Shown here in pieces: positions 22,101 through 31,727 of a stretch of DNA of 31,727 nt; position 1 is the stretch's first letter, and the number at the start of each line of letters is the position of its first letter. Position numbers and translations under genes: made by a program. The notes beneath the pieces are model-generated. The model was given only the letters and a program-made list of their open reading frames with translations. It was not told the origin of the DNA and made no database searches. This DNA comes from Beroe ovata (Eukaryota > Ctenophora > Nuda > Beroida > Beroidae): positions 5,497-37,223 of the forward strand of contig CAMPET010000019.1 of NCBI GenBank assembly GCA_946803715.1, in the 5' to 3' direction.

Positions 22101-25100
22101 GAGTGTAAGGTTGCCTACAAGTTGTTCATTTGAGTTCAATGCTTCCTAAAATTCGTTGCCTTCAGCTCTCAGAGAACTTCTGTTACCAGCAAAAACTCCA
22201 CCAACCATTACTCTGAAAAACTCCCATGGCGTTATCAAATCATCCCATCGATGTTAATCGACTTAAATGCTCTTTTAACCGTTATCATCTTGCAGCACTA
22301 CCACAGCATAAGTGGATCTGCAGTTTGGATGTGATGCCGTCTACGATGTTATATATATGTTAAGCATCCTGGTATTTATCGATTCATGAAATTTCACTCG
22401 ACCTAAGAATGCAGAGTGATATATTGTTGTTGTAAACGTCAACATCGTGACAGCGGCGATGTCTCGGAAATGTGTCGGGCAAAATACCCGTATCAGTACA
22501 AATCATCGTGAAATGGCATAAATGAGAACTCCGACTCATACACCCAATCATGTGATTATGATTAAGTATGTTATGTGTTGGAATAGAACCTGAAACCGGG
22601 CTCCGATCAGTCTCATCATACTCTGAATCATGTATTCCATGGGATATACTGAATTACATTTTCCAGAGATGAAATCCAGGATGGGCTTGCAAATATCGTA
22701 ATATCGTGCTAATCTGTAAAACCTGTATCAAAAAACCTCGCTCGATCTATATTTAGGGATTCCCAGAACCCAATACCCGAGGATTCCTGGGATTCGATAA
22801 ATCATTATCGTCGTATTCGTATGTTAACGATCGCCCCTTGTGAATCCTATGCCTCAGGTATCAACGTTTATGCCCTTTAATCCAATTCTCACAAACCATT
22901 TTCGGCAATAACACACCAAATTACTCAGAGTAGCTAAATGAACTTCCTCCGTTAACAAGACACAAATAAGGGCATTTGTAAAACACGTGCTTACGTCATG
23001 AATCACGTGACTTCCCCGCCAAAATACTCCGGCTGTGAATTAGGATTGGTCTTCATATTTCATTTCCAGTAACAAGTGAAACGTCAAGACACCTTCGAAG
23101 GTGGCATATCGCCATCCTAGACATCAGATTCCCTGTATATGTCCTACAATTAATTATTAAAGTCGATATATGAGATTCAAAATGGATCCCGACGCGCTAC
23201 AAGTTCCAATTCCAGCATGTAGCTCATATCAGTCGATGATCGGATGATATATCTATGTCGACAATTGCGAGGTATCGATGGTAATGATCTTGATCAAATT
23301 GTCATAATCTCTCATGGGAGAGGTAAGACTGATATATAAATACCATCTTCCTGATTCCTCAGTTAGACATACATGAGCTATCTGAGGAAGTGATTGACAT
23401 GAGTTCTGGTTATTAAATGGCGCTGTTCACGGAGGGGGATAAAACCTCGGTCCAGAGAGTTTTGTGTCAAGATTCGGGTAGAATCATACATGGTCAGTAA
23501 CCATGGTAACATGGTTAGTGGTTACGGAGCTCTATAAATGTGACTGTTTCACGACCATGATGAAGGAATGATTACAGACATTGAGGTTCACGAATAAGTC
23601 GCAGTCTTTGATTACGAGAGGATATATATTCTGCATATCATTCAGCCCGGTCAAGATGGTTTGGTCGTTTGTGCCTTGGGGCCTGGACTTCTTAACCGCC
23701 TTCGGCTGTAGTAGGAGTCCTCTCGTTTCAATTTCATAGCCAGCCAGAATTCAACCTCTTATTCCTCATTGCAATGCCGGTCTGTTTGAGGAACGTGGCC
23801 CTCATCCATATTTTACCATGATCCAGCTGATGGACAGCTGATGATCCTATAAGGCGAAACATGACCTGTTAACCTGTGTATTTTACCGAACAAAGCTCTG
23901 TCCTCATGAATATTACCATGAAATCAGCTTCTCCAATCTCCCTCTGTTCGGCAATGAAACACGTGCAATTCACAACAATCATAATAACCCCCCTAAACCA
24001 ACTTCCTCCGGTCTATAAGGCATACCAAATTTGGTACGTGTAAATGGAAATCTCGTGTAATGAAATATGCTAATTGGATGGGTTACTTAAACTACTTCCC
24101 CTTGTCGCCCCGGGGAAATGAACTGTAAAAAGCGCTACAAAATCATGGTTTAACCCCCCTAAAAATTCAAATTCAACCCGAAATGGATATGTCTTAAACA
24201 CATGCGTTTTCTCAGAAACGTGTCAGGTTTGAACACGTTACACAACACGTGCGAATGTGATTAACAATTGGTGATCACGTGATGTCTGGGACATGAGCAA
24301 TTTCAGATCGGGGCATGTTAGCTGGTTATATTTTGGGGGGACAGGGTTTTTACAGGAATTACACTTTCAGTGGTGAGGAAATTAAGATGGTTCATTTTGG
24401 ATTGCAGGCTACCCGGTTATAAAAATCTGAATTTCGTTCCGAGCGATTTTACTAGTTCTTGAGAATGACCAGCAGATTTTAATTTCCAGCATTTCCACTG
24501 AAATTGATCCACTATAATGCCAGGACTCACTTCTGATGTATTTCCCGGTCGATGCCATGGGAAAATTGTTCACGATTAGAAAATTTCTGGAACTTAATTC
24601 GAAACTGTCTCAACCATTTGACAGTTAAACCACGACGTTACATGCTAGATATCTTTTATAGAACAGGAAATTTGGACCATAAATGGACTATAAATTATGG
24701 ACTATAAATGGACTATAGATGGACTATAAATTCCACTGTTTTTCTCTCTCTCGTTAACCCCCTCCCTCCATCTCTTCCCCAGTTGGTTGCCTCCACGTAC
24801 TTCACCAAGCAGAACAAGGGAACTTATCGGAACCTACTCATGTACGGACCCCCCGGAACGGGAAAAACGCTCTTTGCGAAGGTAATATCATAACCTGGGC
24901 CGGGGAAATTACCGCTATGTTATGATGCGGGTTTCCCATGTTGACCGTGATCTCAGATTCGCTGAAATGGTTGGGGAATTCTCAGAATTGCTGGAATGAA
25001 TCGGAGCGGGATTCTCAGACGTAGCTTATTCAAAACTAGTGAGAGAGAGAGATTGTATTCGCTCTGTATACTAATCGGTGCCCAGATACCAGTCAGAAGC

Positions 25101-28100
25101 CAAATCCTGAACTACTATTTCTGGCACTATAAACCAACCATCATTATAGAACTAGATACCCCTCACCCGATTCCTCCCCTTCTTCCAGAAACTAGCTCTG
25201 AGCTCTGGTATGGAGTATGCGATCATTACTGGTGGAGATATTGCACCCATGGGAAAGGAGGGTGTAACCGCCATTCACAAGGTCTTCGATTGGGGAGCCA
25301 GTTCGCGAAAAGGGTGAGAGTTTTTCTCGATTCTTGAAAACTATCTGACTCATTCTAAATCTGAGAATATCGACACAATTGCTTGCAATTCATCAAATTT
25401 GATCCTGGAAGAATTTCTATTATCACCGTTGATCAGAATGATCCTGTTTGTGGATGAAGCAGATGCCTTCTTGAGGAAGAGAACAGAGACTGCAATGTCA
25501 GAGGATATGAGGAGTACTCTCAATGCTTTCCTCTATAGAACAGGGGAAGCTAGCAACAAGTTAGTGAGAGGATTCAAATTCTAGGGGATGAAATTTAGAA
25601 TGGAAAAGGAAAATATAGGTTGTTCTTTCAGTCGCGGTTACAGTTGGATTGAGGACAGTTCGACAGTGTTTTGATGTTTATAAATTTTTCAGAATCATGC
25701 TGGTGATGGCCAGTAATCGACCAGACCATCTTGATTGGGCCATCAACGACAGGTAAGTCCTAAACTTAAAACTTGGGCCCTACCTGCTCAATGCTGGCCC
25801 TCTTTTGTACACTGAATTCTACAAGTCGCGAGAGAATAGTGTTGTGCATTTGCGCGAATGGTTTTTGTGTTCGCGCGTTACGCGGTTACATACGTTGTTT
25901 TGTGACGCATTTCGTATGACGTGGGACGAGAATATCCGGACAAATTCTCCTATTATGATCGTCCACAATGAAATTCCTGCGCGGTTCCTCAATTCCATGC
26001 CAGTGCAAAATGCTTATGGAATAATAAGGAATTATCCATCGTTTATCCCGTCAAAATTCAAATTCACGGAGTGTTATAGCGAAGTGTTATGGTAGGAGTG
26101 AGGCATTTAGCGCTAATCTCAGACCTTCGGCGAATTAATTACGACATTGATTCATTTCGGTGCATTTTAATGAATTCTCAGGAACAACCTGATTCTATTG
26201 GTGGAACCGTGAAATTTTCTCTCTACCAAAATGAGTTTTCAACCGTAATTCTAAATACCCTGAGAATTGTTGGAAATGGAATGAAATCAACCCTTAAGTC
26301 TAGACGCCAAATTAATCGCTGCCTGGTACCCCGACTTCACATTACGGTTGCACAGAAGTGCACTAATTAATTCCCAGATTTCAGGCGAATGGTATGCAAA
26401 TTTGTTTTTGAATAAGATACGAACTATTAAATGGGGTTCTAGTTTATGCCCATACGAGAACGTCAATGGATAAATCGGCGTTTTGTGTCTTCCGTCAAAC
26501 GCTAATTTGATCGAGACAGCATAATTTGACTCTCGAGATCACGATTGATCAGGATCAGTCGCAATTATGCTCAATTTAGCATCAAGAATTTGGGAGCCAC
26601 CCATAGCCAAAGAGAGTTCATGGGATAAATGTGGCATTCAAATTTCTAGGAGAATTAAGTTGGCACTCCTGTGATAGTGTCTCTATGATCTGAATTCAGG
26701 CTTTGACAAAAAATTGGTCTGTACGAAATCCCGTGGTTTCGATACTTTGTTTGACATGCCGAATAGCAAGAATATCCATCATGTCCGCCAGGCAAGGCGC
26801 ATGGTAACTGGCAATCATGTCGCGGGAGACATATTAGATAAACTTCCTTGTGGAATTGCACGTGACAGTTTGATCGTCTGTCGCCGAACTGGTTGAGATA
26901 TTACCCATGCAACGTTAACAGCCACTTAAGCGGGAATTGGCTGTTAGCGATCCCAAATTATTACCGACCAACTTTATCATAGCATATCTTGATGGGTGCA
27001 TCTCTAAACCTGCCTTTCCCCTTCCCGTGCCTATAATACCCTACTCCAATGAGATGCCTCAACTCATCTCGACATATTTTACCCCACTCTACTCCACCAC
27101 ATTTTCCCACCCTCCCTCACATGCCCCACTCCCCTGCCCCCCATTCCCTCACCTTTTTCCCCTCAGGCTGGACGAAATGGTTGAATTCCCGGCACCGGGA
27201 CTCGATGAAAGAGAAAAGATGCTCCATCTTTACTACCAGAAATACGTGGCCGATCTTGCGGAAAAAGGGTAGGTGGAAAAAGGGTGGTTCGTTTCTATTT
27301 ATCATCGGTTTCGACATCTTTCATCAAAATTTTCATCCTTCTTTCAATATTTCTTCATGTTTTCATCATTCTTCCACCTCCTCTATAATGTTGAATGATA
27401 TCCGCAGATGAAATCATCAATCAATCAACCCTCAATCGACTCCTTTATTTTTTCCATCCTTCACATTTTCTTTCATTGTATATTTATCCATTAGCAGTTT
27501 ATGTCCATATTGAATTTGAGTGAATCCCACATCATGATTTCATATCCTTCCTTTTGTTGGTCTCACTCCACCTTTTTTGCACAATGCACTTATTTCATCC
27601 AACAATGCAGCAAAGACAATGCAGCAAAGACAATGCTGATTTCAGCATCATCCGAATCTATCCTCGCCGCCGAAGATCCGTAGATTTTTCTGAGAAATTT
27701 CCACTGAGAGCAGAAATTTTGGTGACTTGTCAGTGCAATATAACGACAGTTCGCATTTATGCCACCCGCATAAATAACTAGAAAACCACGTTGAACGTTC
27801 AGAAATCTATGCTGAATCCCGACACTCGATAGTTCTTTCAAATACTTAGATGTTCAATCATATTGAAATTTAACATCCATTACGTGGCGGTTCGATAACT
27901 TCGGAAAGCCCCAAGTCAGGATTAAGTTCATCGATCAAAATACTGCTCTGTTCATTGTTATAATTACAACGTAGCTGCCAAACGGGAAATTGGATATTGG
28001 GCGACTCGAATTCAATTGATTGTAACTTTCCGGAGGGATTATAGTTAGACGGCATTCTTAATCAGTTACCAGGGTAATTTCATGGGAATATAATTGGAAT

Positions 28101-29741
28101 ATGTTAGCAATCTACCTGCAGCACTTCTGACGGCGAAAAAATATCTACCATTCTTAAGTCGGCTAACTTCTTGTTGCAATGAGTGGAGGTAAATAAGAAA
28201 TCCAGTGCATCATTGTTGATGGTGACCAGCTGAATTTATGTCAAACAGATGTTGTAACCGTAGCAACACATGTTGTAACCGTAGCAACACATTTTGTAAC
28301 CATAGCAACATATGTTGTAACAATAGCAACACACGTCGTAGCCATAGCAACACATGTTTTAAGTTTTAACCGTGGAAACACACGTTGTAGGCTGTAGCCA
28401 TAGCAACACATGTTGTAACCACAGCAACACATGTTGTAACCATAGCAACACATTTTGTAACCATAGCAACACATGTTGTTACCATAACAACACATGTTGT
28501 AACCATAACAACACATGTTGTAACCATAGCAACAAATGTTGTNTTGTTACCATACCAACACATGTTGTTACCATAACGACACATGTTGTTACCATAGCAA
28601 CACATGTTGTAACCATTGCAACACATGTTGTTACCATACCAACACACTTTTTGTAACCATACCAACAAATGTTGTAACCATAGCAACACATTTTGTAACC
28701 ACAGCAACACATGTTGTAACCATAGCAACACATTTTGTAACCATAGCAACCGTTGTTTAGGGAGATTGAGTGTGAGGAATTCGATGTGGATTCCACGCTA
28801 CGCGATATTGCTGAGAAGAGTGACGGCTTTAGTGGACGAGAGATCTCAAAACTGGGGATTGCTTGTCAGGTATTTAGCGTTACTATTATTTCAGTTTCAA
28901 TCCAGTTCATTATGCAAATTCTAAAAATTTCAAATGAGCAATTAAAGTTCCTTGAACCAAGTTATTATATCATAGACTGGAAAATAGAAGTTACCGAAAA
29001 TCTCGCGATTTAAATTACCTCGTGAATTTGGGAATGTAGGAATGACTCCTGAATAGTGCTTGCTCGGTCGATCCGAGGTTGGAAATTCCGTTCAAATGAA
29101 TGTACCTCAATTTGTCTGTCATGAAGAGTCTATACGATCATGGACAAAGTGGTTACGAAGTATAATAGGACACGTTCCTCGCTGTAAATTCCATCGTGAA
29201 CGGTGTTCATAGTAAATTCCATTATAATAGTGGGGATGGTAAATAGTATTTTGCGGAATTTCGCTATTCTTCGCGTAAATGGTCGGTAGACGCAATCTCT
29301 ATAGCTGCGGAAAGTTGTGAGTGACGGATTCATTCCGTCAACGAAGGTGCAAGTCTGATCATCGAATATATACCTTCACTAAATGCTCTCCTCCCCCTTT
29401 CTATCCCCCAGATACCCCTCCTTCCAACCCCACCATCCCCTTCCTCCTTTACCCCCTCCTCGCCTCCATCCTTCCCTCTCCTCTCCTTCCACAACCCTCT
29501 CCTCCATCCTTCCCCCTCTCCTGCTATCCCCCTTCTCACTCCTTCCCCTCTTTTTCCACCACCCTCTCCTTTTCTAGTCTCCTATCCCCCCTCTTTCCTC
29601 CAGGCCTCAGTTTACGCGTCCCCGGACAAGAAATTCACACAGAGCATGCTGTACGAGAGACTGGCTGAGAGTATAGCTGCAAACAAGCAGAAAGCTGTGT
29701 GGAAAGAACACGAGGGTATACAGGGCTTAGTCCTGAACTGA
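19115..29741 (+). CDS. ATAD3: ATAD3, mitochondrial AAA ATPase
   Basis: Complete gene of 16 exons: 19115-19178, 19277-19318, 19403-19552, 19691-19811, 19943-20052, 20215-20365, 20505-20623, 20891-21066, 21869-21982, 24783-24881, 25189-25313, 25437-25559, 25693-25752, 27167-27268, 28761-28869 and 29604-29741. Phases all agree and the sum is 1803 nt, 600 residues; human ATAD3A has 586-634. In order: N terminus MGWLWNNP; Pro-rich stretch; [20 protein letters not shown]; a long charged coiled coil; a membrane segment [35 protein letters not shown]; and the AAA module. That module has Walker A GPPGTGKT, Walker [16 protein letters not shown], sensor-1 MASNRP and arginine finger area [13 protein letters not shown]. 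The family spans the mitochondrial inner membrane, organises nucleoids and cristae and is essential in animals. The start is taken at 19115 because MGWLW resembles the MSWLF start of animal ATAD3. Confidence 0.95.
19342..20623 (+). other. ATAD3 coiled-coil exons
   Basis: Exons 19403-19552 to 20505-20623 encode the N-terminal domain: a PPPPP run, the conserved FxxxxYERAAKA motif, then a long Lys/Glu/Gln/Arg coiled coil ([38 protein letters not shown]). In human ATAD3A this part faces the intermembrane space/outer membrane and drives oligomerisation. Confidence 0.85.
20412..20500. repeat. Tandem duplication of ~41 nt next to an ATAD3 acceptor
   Basis: GCCATATCTTGTCATTGATG followed by AACAATGAACATTGCTC occurs twice head to tail. 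The second copy runs into the acceptor at 20504. Within it, CAATGAACATTG is nearly palindromic. Confidence 0.85.
21067..21868. other. ATAD3 intron with a foldback element and CG-rich repeat
   Basis: An imperfect inverted repeat is visible at about 21152-21360: AGAAGAGCAC is matched by GTGCTCTT, and AAACTTCCTGAATT by AATTCAGGGAGTTT. A CG-rich block (21475-21635) follows. The 91-codon frame at 21405-21680 crosses this block and has no recognisable product. A decoy CAGGACGTGA at 21830 precedes the true acceptor CTCAG|GACGTGA at 21868. Confidence 0.6.
22984..23009. promoter_or_regulatory. Composite E-box / CRE / E-box cluster
   Basis: CACGTG, TTACGTCA and TCACGTGA occur within 27 nt. CACGTG is the core site for bHLH-zip factors (USF, MITF/TFE, Myc), and TTACGTCA for CREB/ATF factors. 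This placement is consistent with an intronic enhancer or internal promoter, but that is inference. Confidence 0.4.
24670..24732. repeat. Tandem GGACTATAAAT repeat near an ATAD3 acceptor
   Basis: About five imperfect copies of GGACTATAAAT (with variants CCATAAAT, ATAGAT) lie 50 nt upstream of the acceptor for exon 24783-24881. Confidence 0.8.
25753..27166. other. 1.4-kb ATAD3 intron, no gene seen
   Basis: A CG-containing repeat-like block is at about 25820-25930. Open frames (25805-26095, 26937-27272) give no recognisable product. The last 130 nt form a strong C/T-rich tract before the acceptor at 27166. Confidence 0.6.
27269..28760. other. 1.5-kb ATAD3 intron ending in an X-box-like minisatellite
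   Basis: The first kilobase is AT-rich unique sequence without a supportable exon. The last half kilobase is the 21-nt minisatellite annotated separately, which runs to within about 12 nt of the acceptor TTGTTTAG|GGAG. Confidence 0.7.
28249..28750. repeat. 21-nt minisatellite of ~23 X-box-like palindromes
   Basis: The unit is ACATGTTGTAACCATAGCAAC (written without its last base: ACATGTTGTAACCATAGCAA). The 14-nt core GTAACCATAGCAAC, or GTTACCATAGCAAC, fits the RFX X-box consensus GTNRCC-(0-3 nt)-RGYAAC. By eye about 13 of 23 units fit exactly; most of the rest differ at one base. An N at 28543 marks a gap, so the true length is unknown. Since 21 is a multiple of three, all frames tend to stay open and produce artificial Cys/Tyr-rich ORFs. 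Confidence 0.92.
28870..29603. other. ATAD3 last intron with a 200-nt pyrimidine tract
   Basis: The 5' half is unique AT-rich sequence. From 29386 to 29603 the plus strand is almost pure C/T (CCTCCTT, CTCTCCT words), leading into the acceptor CCTCCAG. The purine-rich complement yields a spurious minus-strand ORF. Such tracts can form triplex DNA and are common before strong acceptors. Confidence 0.75.
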
Positions 29742-29894
29742 TCTGTGTGAGGGAGGGCGGGTTAAGCTGTGCGGGCTGAAGGCAATGGTCGTACTTTATG
29801 CCCGGTGTTGTGCGACCTGCATTGTCGACAAAGAGGTNCCTCCTTCCACCACCCTCTCCTTTCCTAGTCTCCTATCCCCCTCTCTTTCCTCCAG

Positions 29895-30032
29895 GCCTCA
29901 GTTTACGCGTCCCCGGACAAGAAATTCACGCAGAACATGCTGTACGAGAGACTGGCTGAGAGTGTAGCTGCAAACAAGCAGAAAGCTGTGTGGAAAGAAC
30001 ACGAGGGTATACAGGGATTAGTCCTGAACTGA
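29895..30032 (+). CDS. Second copy of the ATAD3 terminal exon
   Basis: This is a 138-nt duplicate of exon 29604-29741 with its own CCTCCAG acceptor and the same stop. It encodes [20 protein letters not shown] and then [20 protein letters not shown] plus GLVLN. It differs from the first copy by Ser to Asn and Ile to Val plus silent changes. The duplicated block starts in the pyrimidine tract (about 29548 / 29839) and extends through the 3' UTR to CATTGTCGACAAAGAGGT (ends 29837 / 30135). An N at 29838 sits exactly at the junction, so this may be the second haplotype stitched in rather than a true duplication. Confidence 0.85.
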   Translation, partial: ASVYASPDKKFTQNMLYERLAESVAANKQKAVWKEHEGIQGLVLN

Positions 30033-30931
30033 TCTGTGTGAGGGAGGGCGGGTTAATCTGTGCGGGCTGAGAGAGAGAGTCGTACTTGATAGCTCATGTC
30101 CGGTGTTGTGCGACCTGCATTGTCGACAAAGAGGTTGTTCGGGTTTTCCACGATCCTTCGACTGTGTATACACGTCCCGTTGATCTATATTTACCGTGTT
30201 TTTACATGATGTGTTCACTGTTCGTACGTGTTGTGTAATAAGCCCACAGATAAATGATTGTCTTCCAAAGATCGGTAATCTGATCTTTAGTTCCACTTGA
30301 GAAAAGTGGGATTGGAAGCCGACATACAGTATCCAAAGCCAACCCTTATTTCGACGACTCTTTTTTATATTTATCAGTTTTATATGGAGATCACTTCTGT
30401 GTGTTGATAGTGATCATGATATGTGAATCTGTTAAGAACCAGAGAAGCTAAATTATTACTTTATTCAAACTGAGCCCCTAATCTCTCTGTCTAAAGTTGA
30501 GAGGTGAAATGTGATGATTTTGCATCTCCGGGGAAATTCAATGGGTTTTTGGTGAACCACAGTGCAAAATTCTGTCAAAGTTACTTCCATTTTTTCGAAA
30601 TTCTTCTAGGATAGCAAGGAATAGTCCATGTTAGAAATTATCAAGGTAATAATTCAATCGATCCCTCGATCATGTACTCAAAAACACAGGAATTAAAGTC
30701 TCGTCAAGAAATTAAAACATTTTTGTGATGAAATGCCAGCAATAATTTCAAAAAAATGAAATAGTCATCAGGAAACAAATAAACCCACTAAATGTATGTT
30801 AGAAGTAGATTTGAACACCTAGAGCTGCATATACAATATGAGAAATAGACATAGGAAGCACTAAATCTAATGATAAAATTCAAAGCGTTAATCATATGAT
30901 GATCACGGTGAAAAACACATGAGAGTTTGTG
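30033..30931. other. Intergenic region between ATAD3 and a convergent small gene
   Basis: It contains the ATAD3 3' UTR (copy 2) and AT-rich sequence that presumably holds the 3' UTR of the minus-strand gene. A minus-strand AATAAA (plus TTTATT) lies near 30460. Nothing else is supported. Confidence 0.5.
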
Positions 30932-31396
30932 TCAATTGGAGTCCTCCTTTTCCCACGAATCGTATCTCTGATTTTCCTCTGATGCGTCCTCTTCGCCAGT
31001 CCCAAATCTAAAAACCGGTCGCTTGTTCTGCGCAGATCGTCGGATCATCCTCATCCCTTCCTCTTCCGCCTTATCGCCGAATCGGAAGACCGGCCGGCGG
31101 TGATTTTCCGCAGAGTCGGAAAGGAGACCAATTCGGAGATTGGGCTTCCTTGGTCCCTCCTCTTCCTCCGTCGATTCCAGTCGTCCCCGGAGATGTGGTC
31201 TTTCCTCCTCTGAGCTTCCAAGTGATCCCTCACTCAGTTCCTCTTCATTTTCGAGTATTCCACGGAGATTAGGTCTCTCTTCCCTCTTCTGGATGGTACG
31301 AGCACCGATACTCGTGTCTTGATCGTTGTTGAGGAGGGTCCGTGCTTCTGTCACCATAACAACGACTGTTAACAGTGTCAACACTCCGTTCAACAT
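30932..31396 (-). CDS. Secreted precursor with RPxLRG / RPVFRFG repeats (neuropeptide-like)
   Basis: 154 codons, ATG at 31396. A signal peptide is visible (residues 4-18, VLTLLTVVVMVTEA, then RT). The rest is very acidic, with five spaced copies of a basic motif [RK]-P-x-[LF]-R-(x)-G: RPNLRG (41-46), RPHLRG (66-71), KPNLRIG (84-90) and RPVFRFG at 101-107 and 126-132. Dibasic sites KR (37-38), RK (83-84), RR (100-101, 119-120) and KR (125-126) precede several copies. The acidic-spacer and repeat layout is typical of neuropeptide precursors, and FRFG would give an RFamide end. However, the Gly is followed by Asp, Thr, Ile, Leu or Arg rather than a clear dibasic site, so amidation is uncertain. 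A pyrimidine-rich acceptor (TTTCTTTCCAG) lies 12 nt upstream of the ATG, indicating a spliced or trans-spliced leader. I recognise no named family. Confidence 0.75.
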   Translation of the reverse strand: MLNGVLTLLTVVVMVTEARTLLNNDQDTSIGARTIQKREERPNLRGILENEEELSEGSLGSSEEERPHLRGRLESTEEEEGPRKPNLRIGLLSDSAENHRRPVFRFGDKAEEEGMRMIRRSAQNKRPVFRFGTGEEDASEENQRYDSWEKEDSN

Positions 31397-31675
31397 ATTG
31401 CTGGCACTCTGGAAAGAAATGGGATATGGTTAGCGATCGATCACACTTATATATGTTAACCAACATCTCGTGATTATAAAATGTCAGACTAATGATAAAA
31501 GTGTCAACTAAAACAGCAACAATATTTTCTGAAAACGAGTTTTTGGGCCGGAGAAATGACGAAATTACAAAGTCTGCAGGTGCTAACTACGACTGTTAAT
31601 TGCGTTAGAGGGAGGGGACATTATTGCAAAGGTGGTGTTAAAATCTACAAAATCGTCGGAAGGTCACCTATAGAA

Positions 31676-31727
31676 TTGTGTCTGTGTGTGTGTTTGTGTA
31701 TGTGTGTGCGTATGTGTGTGTGTGTGT
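31676..31727. repeat. GT/TG microsatellite at window end
   Basis: An imperfect (GT)n tract with scattered A and C interruptions runs to the window edge. Confidence 0.9.

Larger units (their letters stand above)
21983..24782. other. 2.8-kb ATAD3 intron, no gene seen, clustered E-boxes
   Basis: This is the largest intron of the window. It has no credible exon on either strand. It contains five CACGTG E-boxes (22984, 23004, 23960, 24246, 24276) and one TTACGTCA CRE/ATF-type site (22991). Two similar stretches (about 22890-22990 and 23945-24050) share the words CGGCAAT.A and ACTTCCTCCG. The 3' end has a short tandem repeat of GGACTATAAAT (24670-24732). Confidence 0.55.

Noticed and set aside
28249-28750. 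CRISPR-like array
   Set aside because: Eukaryotic intron; units are contiguous 21-mers without unique spacers.
28241-28796. Several overlapping ORFs on both strands with Cys/Tyr/Gly or His/Asn/Thr heptad repeats
   Set aside because: They are produced by the 21-nt minisatellite, whose length is a multiple of three; they lie in an ATAD3 intron and have no independent gene features.
29330-29577. ORFs of Gly/Arg/Glu or Pro/Ser/Leu composition on both strands
   Set aside because: Translation of the pyrimidine tract before the last ATAD3 exon.

Overview
The window is animal nuclear DNA. It holds intron-dense genes with GT-AG splice sites, short exons and mostly short introns. It also carries several minisatellites, foldback repeats and four isolated N positions (1371, 2458, 28543, 29838) that look like collapsed assembly gaps. 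The gene content (a YTHDC2-type m6A reader, an ABCC4-type transporter, the metazoan mitochondrial AAA protein ATAD3 and a secreted repeat-peptide precursor) fits an animal. A near-identical duplicate of one exon beside an N suggests a very heterozygous genome, as in many marine invertebrates. I cannot name the phylum from sequence alone.

Layout: 1-3199 (+) is the 3' end of a YTHDC2-like gene, with linker, complete YTH domain and an extra C-terminal tail. 3200-4560 is an intergenic stretch full of CG-rich palindromes. 4561-17582 (+) is a complete ABCC (MRP4-like) transporter gene. I could chain 30 exons per transcript in frame, giving 1341 residues. 17583-19114 is another repeat-rich intergenic stretch related to the first. 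19115-29741 (+) is a complete ATAD3 gene with 16 exons and 600 residues, whose last exon is repeated at 29895-30032. 30932-31396 (-) is a one-exon coding region for a secreted precursor with five RPxxR-type repeats.

The main discovery is inside the ABCC gene. Between constitutive exons ending at 6695 and starting at 10978 lie seven tandem copies of one exon. Each is exactly 113 nt, with the same splice phases, and each encodes a different version of transmembrane helix 6 of the first membrane domain, the helix that lines the substrate cavity. Because 113 is not a multiple of three, using two copies together or none shifts the frame, so the array should behave as mutually exclusive exons. One gene would then make seven transporters that differ in the drug/anion-binding helix. 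Copies differ at the position matching human ABCC4 Arg362 (K, R, I, R, M, R, K) and at a second cavity position (H, R, D, Q, F, H, H).

Other points of interest are an array of about 23 RFX X-box-like palindromes in an ATAD3 intron, a minisatellite of branch-point-like CTGAC motifs just before alternative exon D, a long hairpin between exons F and G, and a cluster of CACGTG E-boxes in the largest ATAD3 intron. The genes are functionally unrelated and show no sign of joint regulation.
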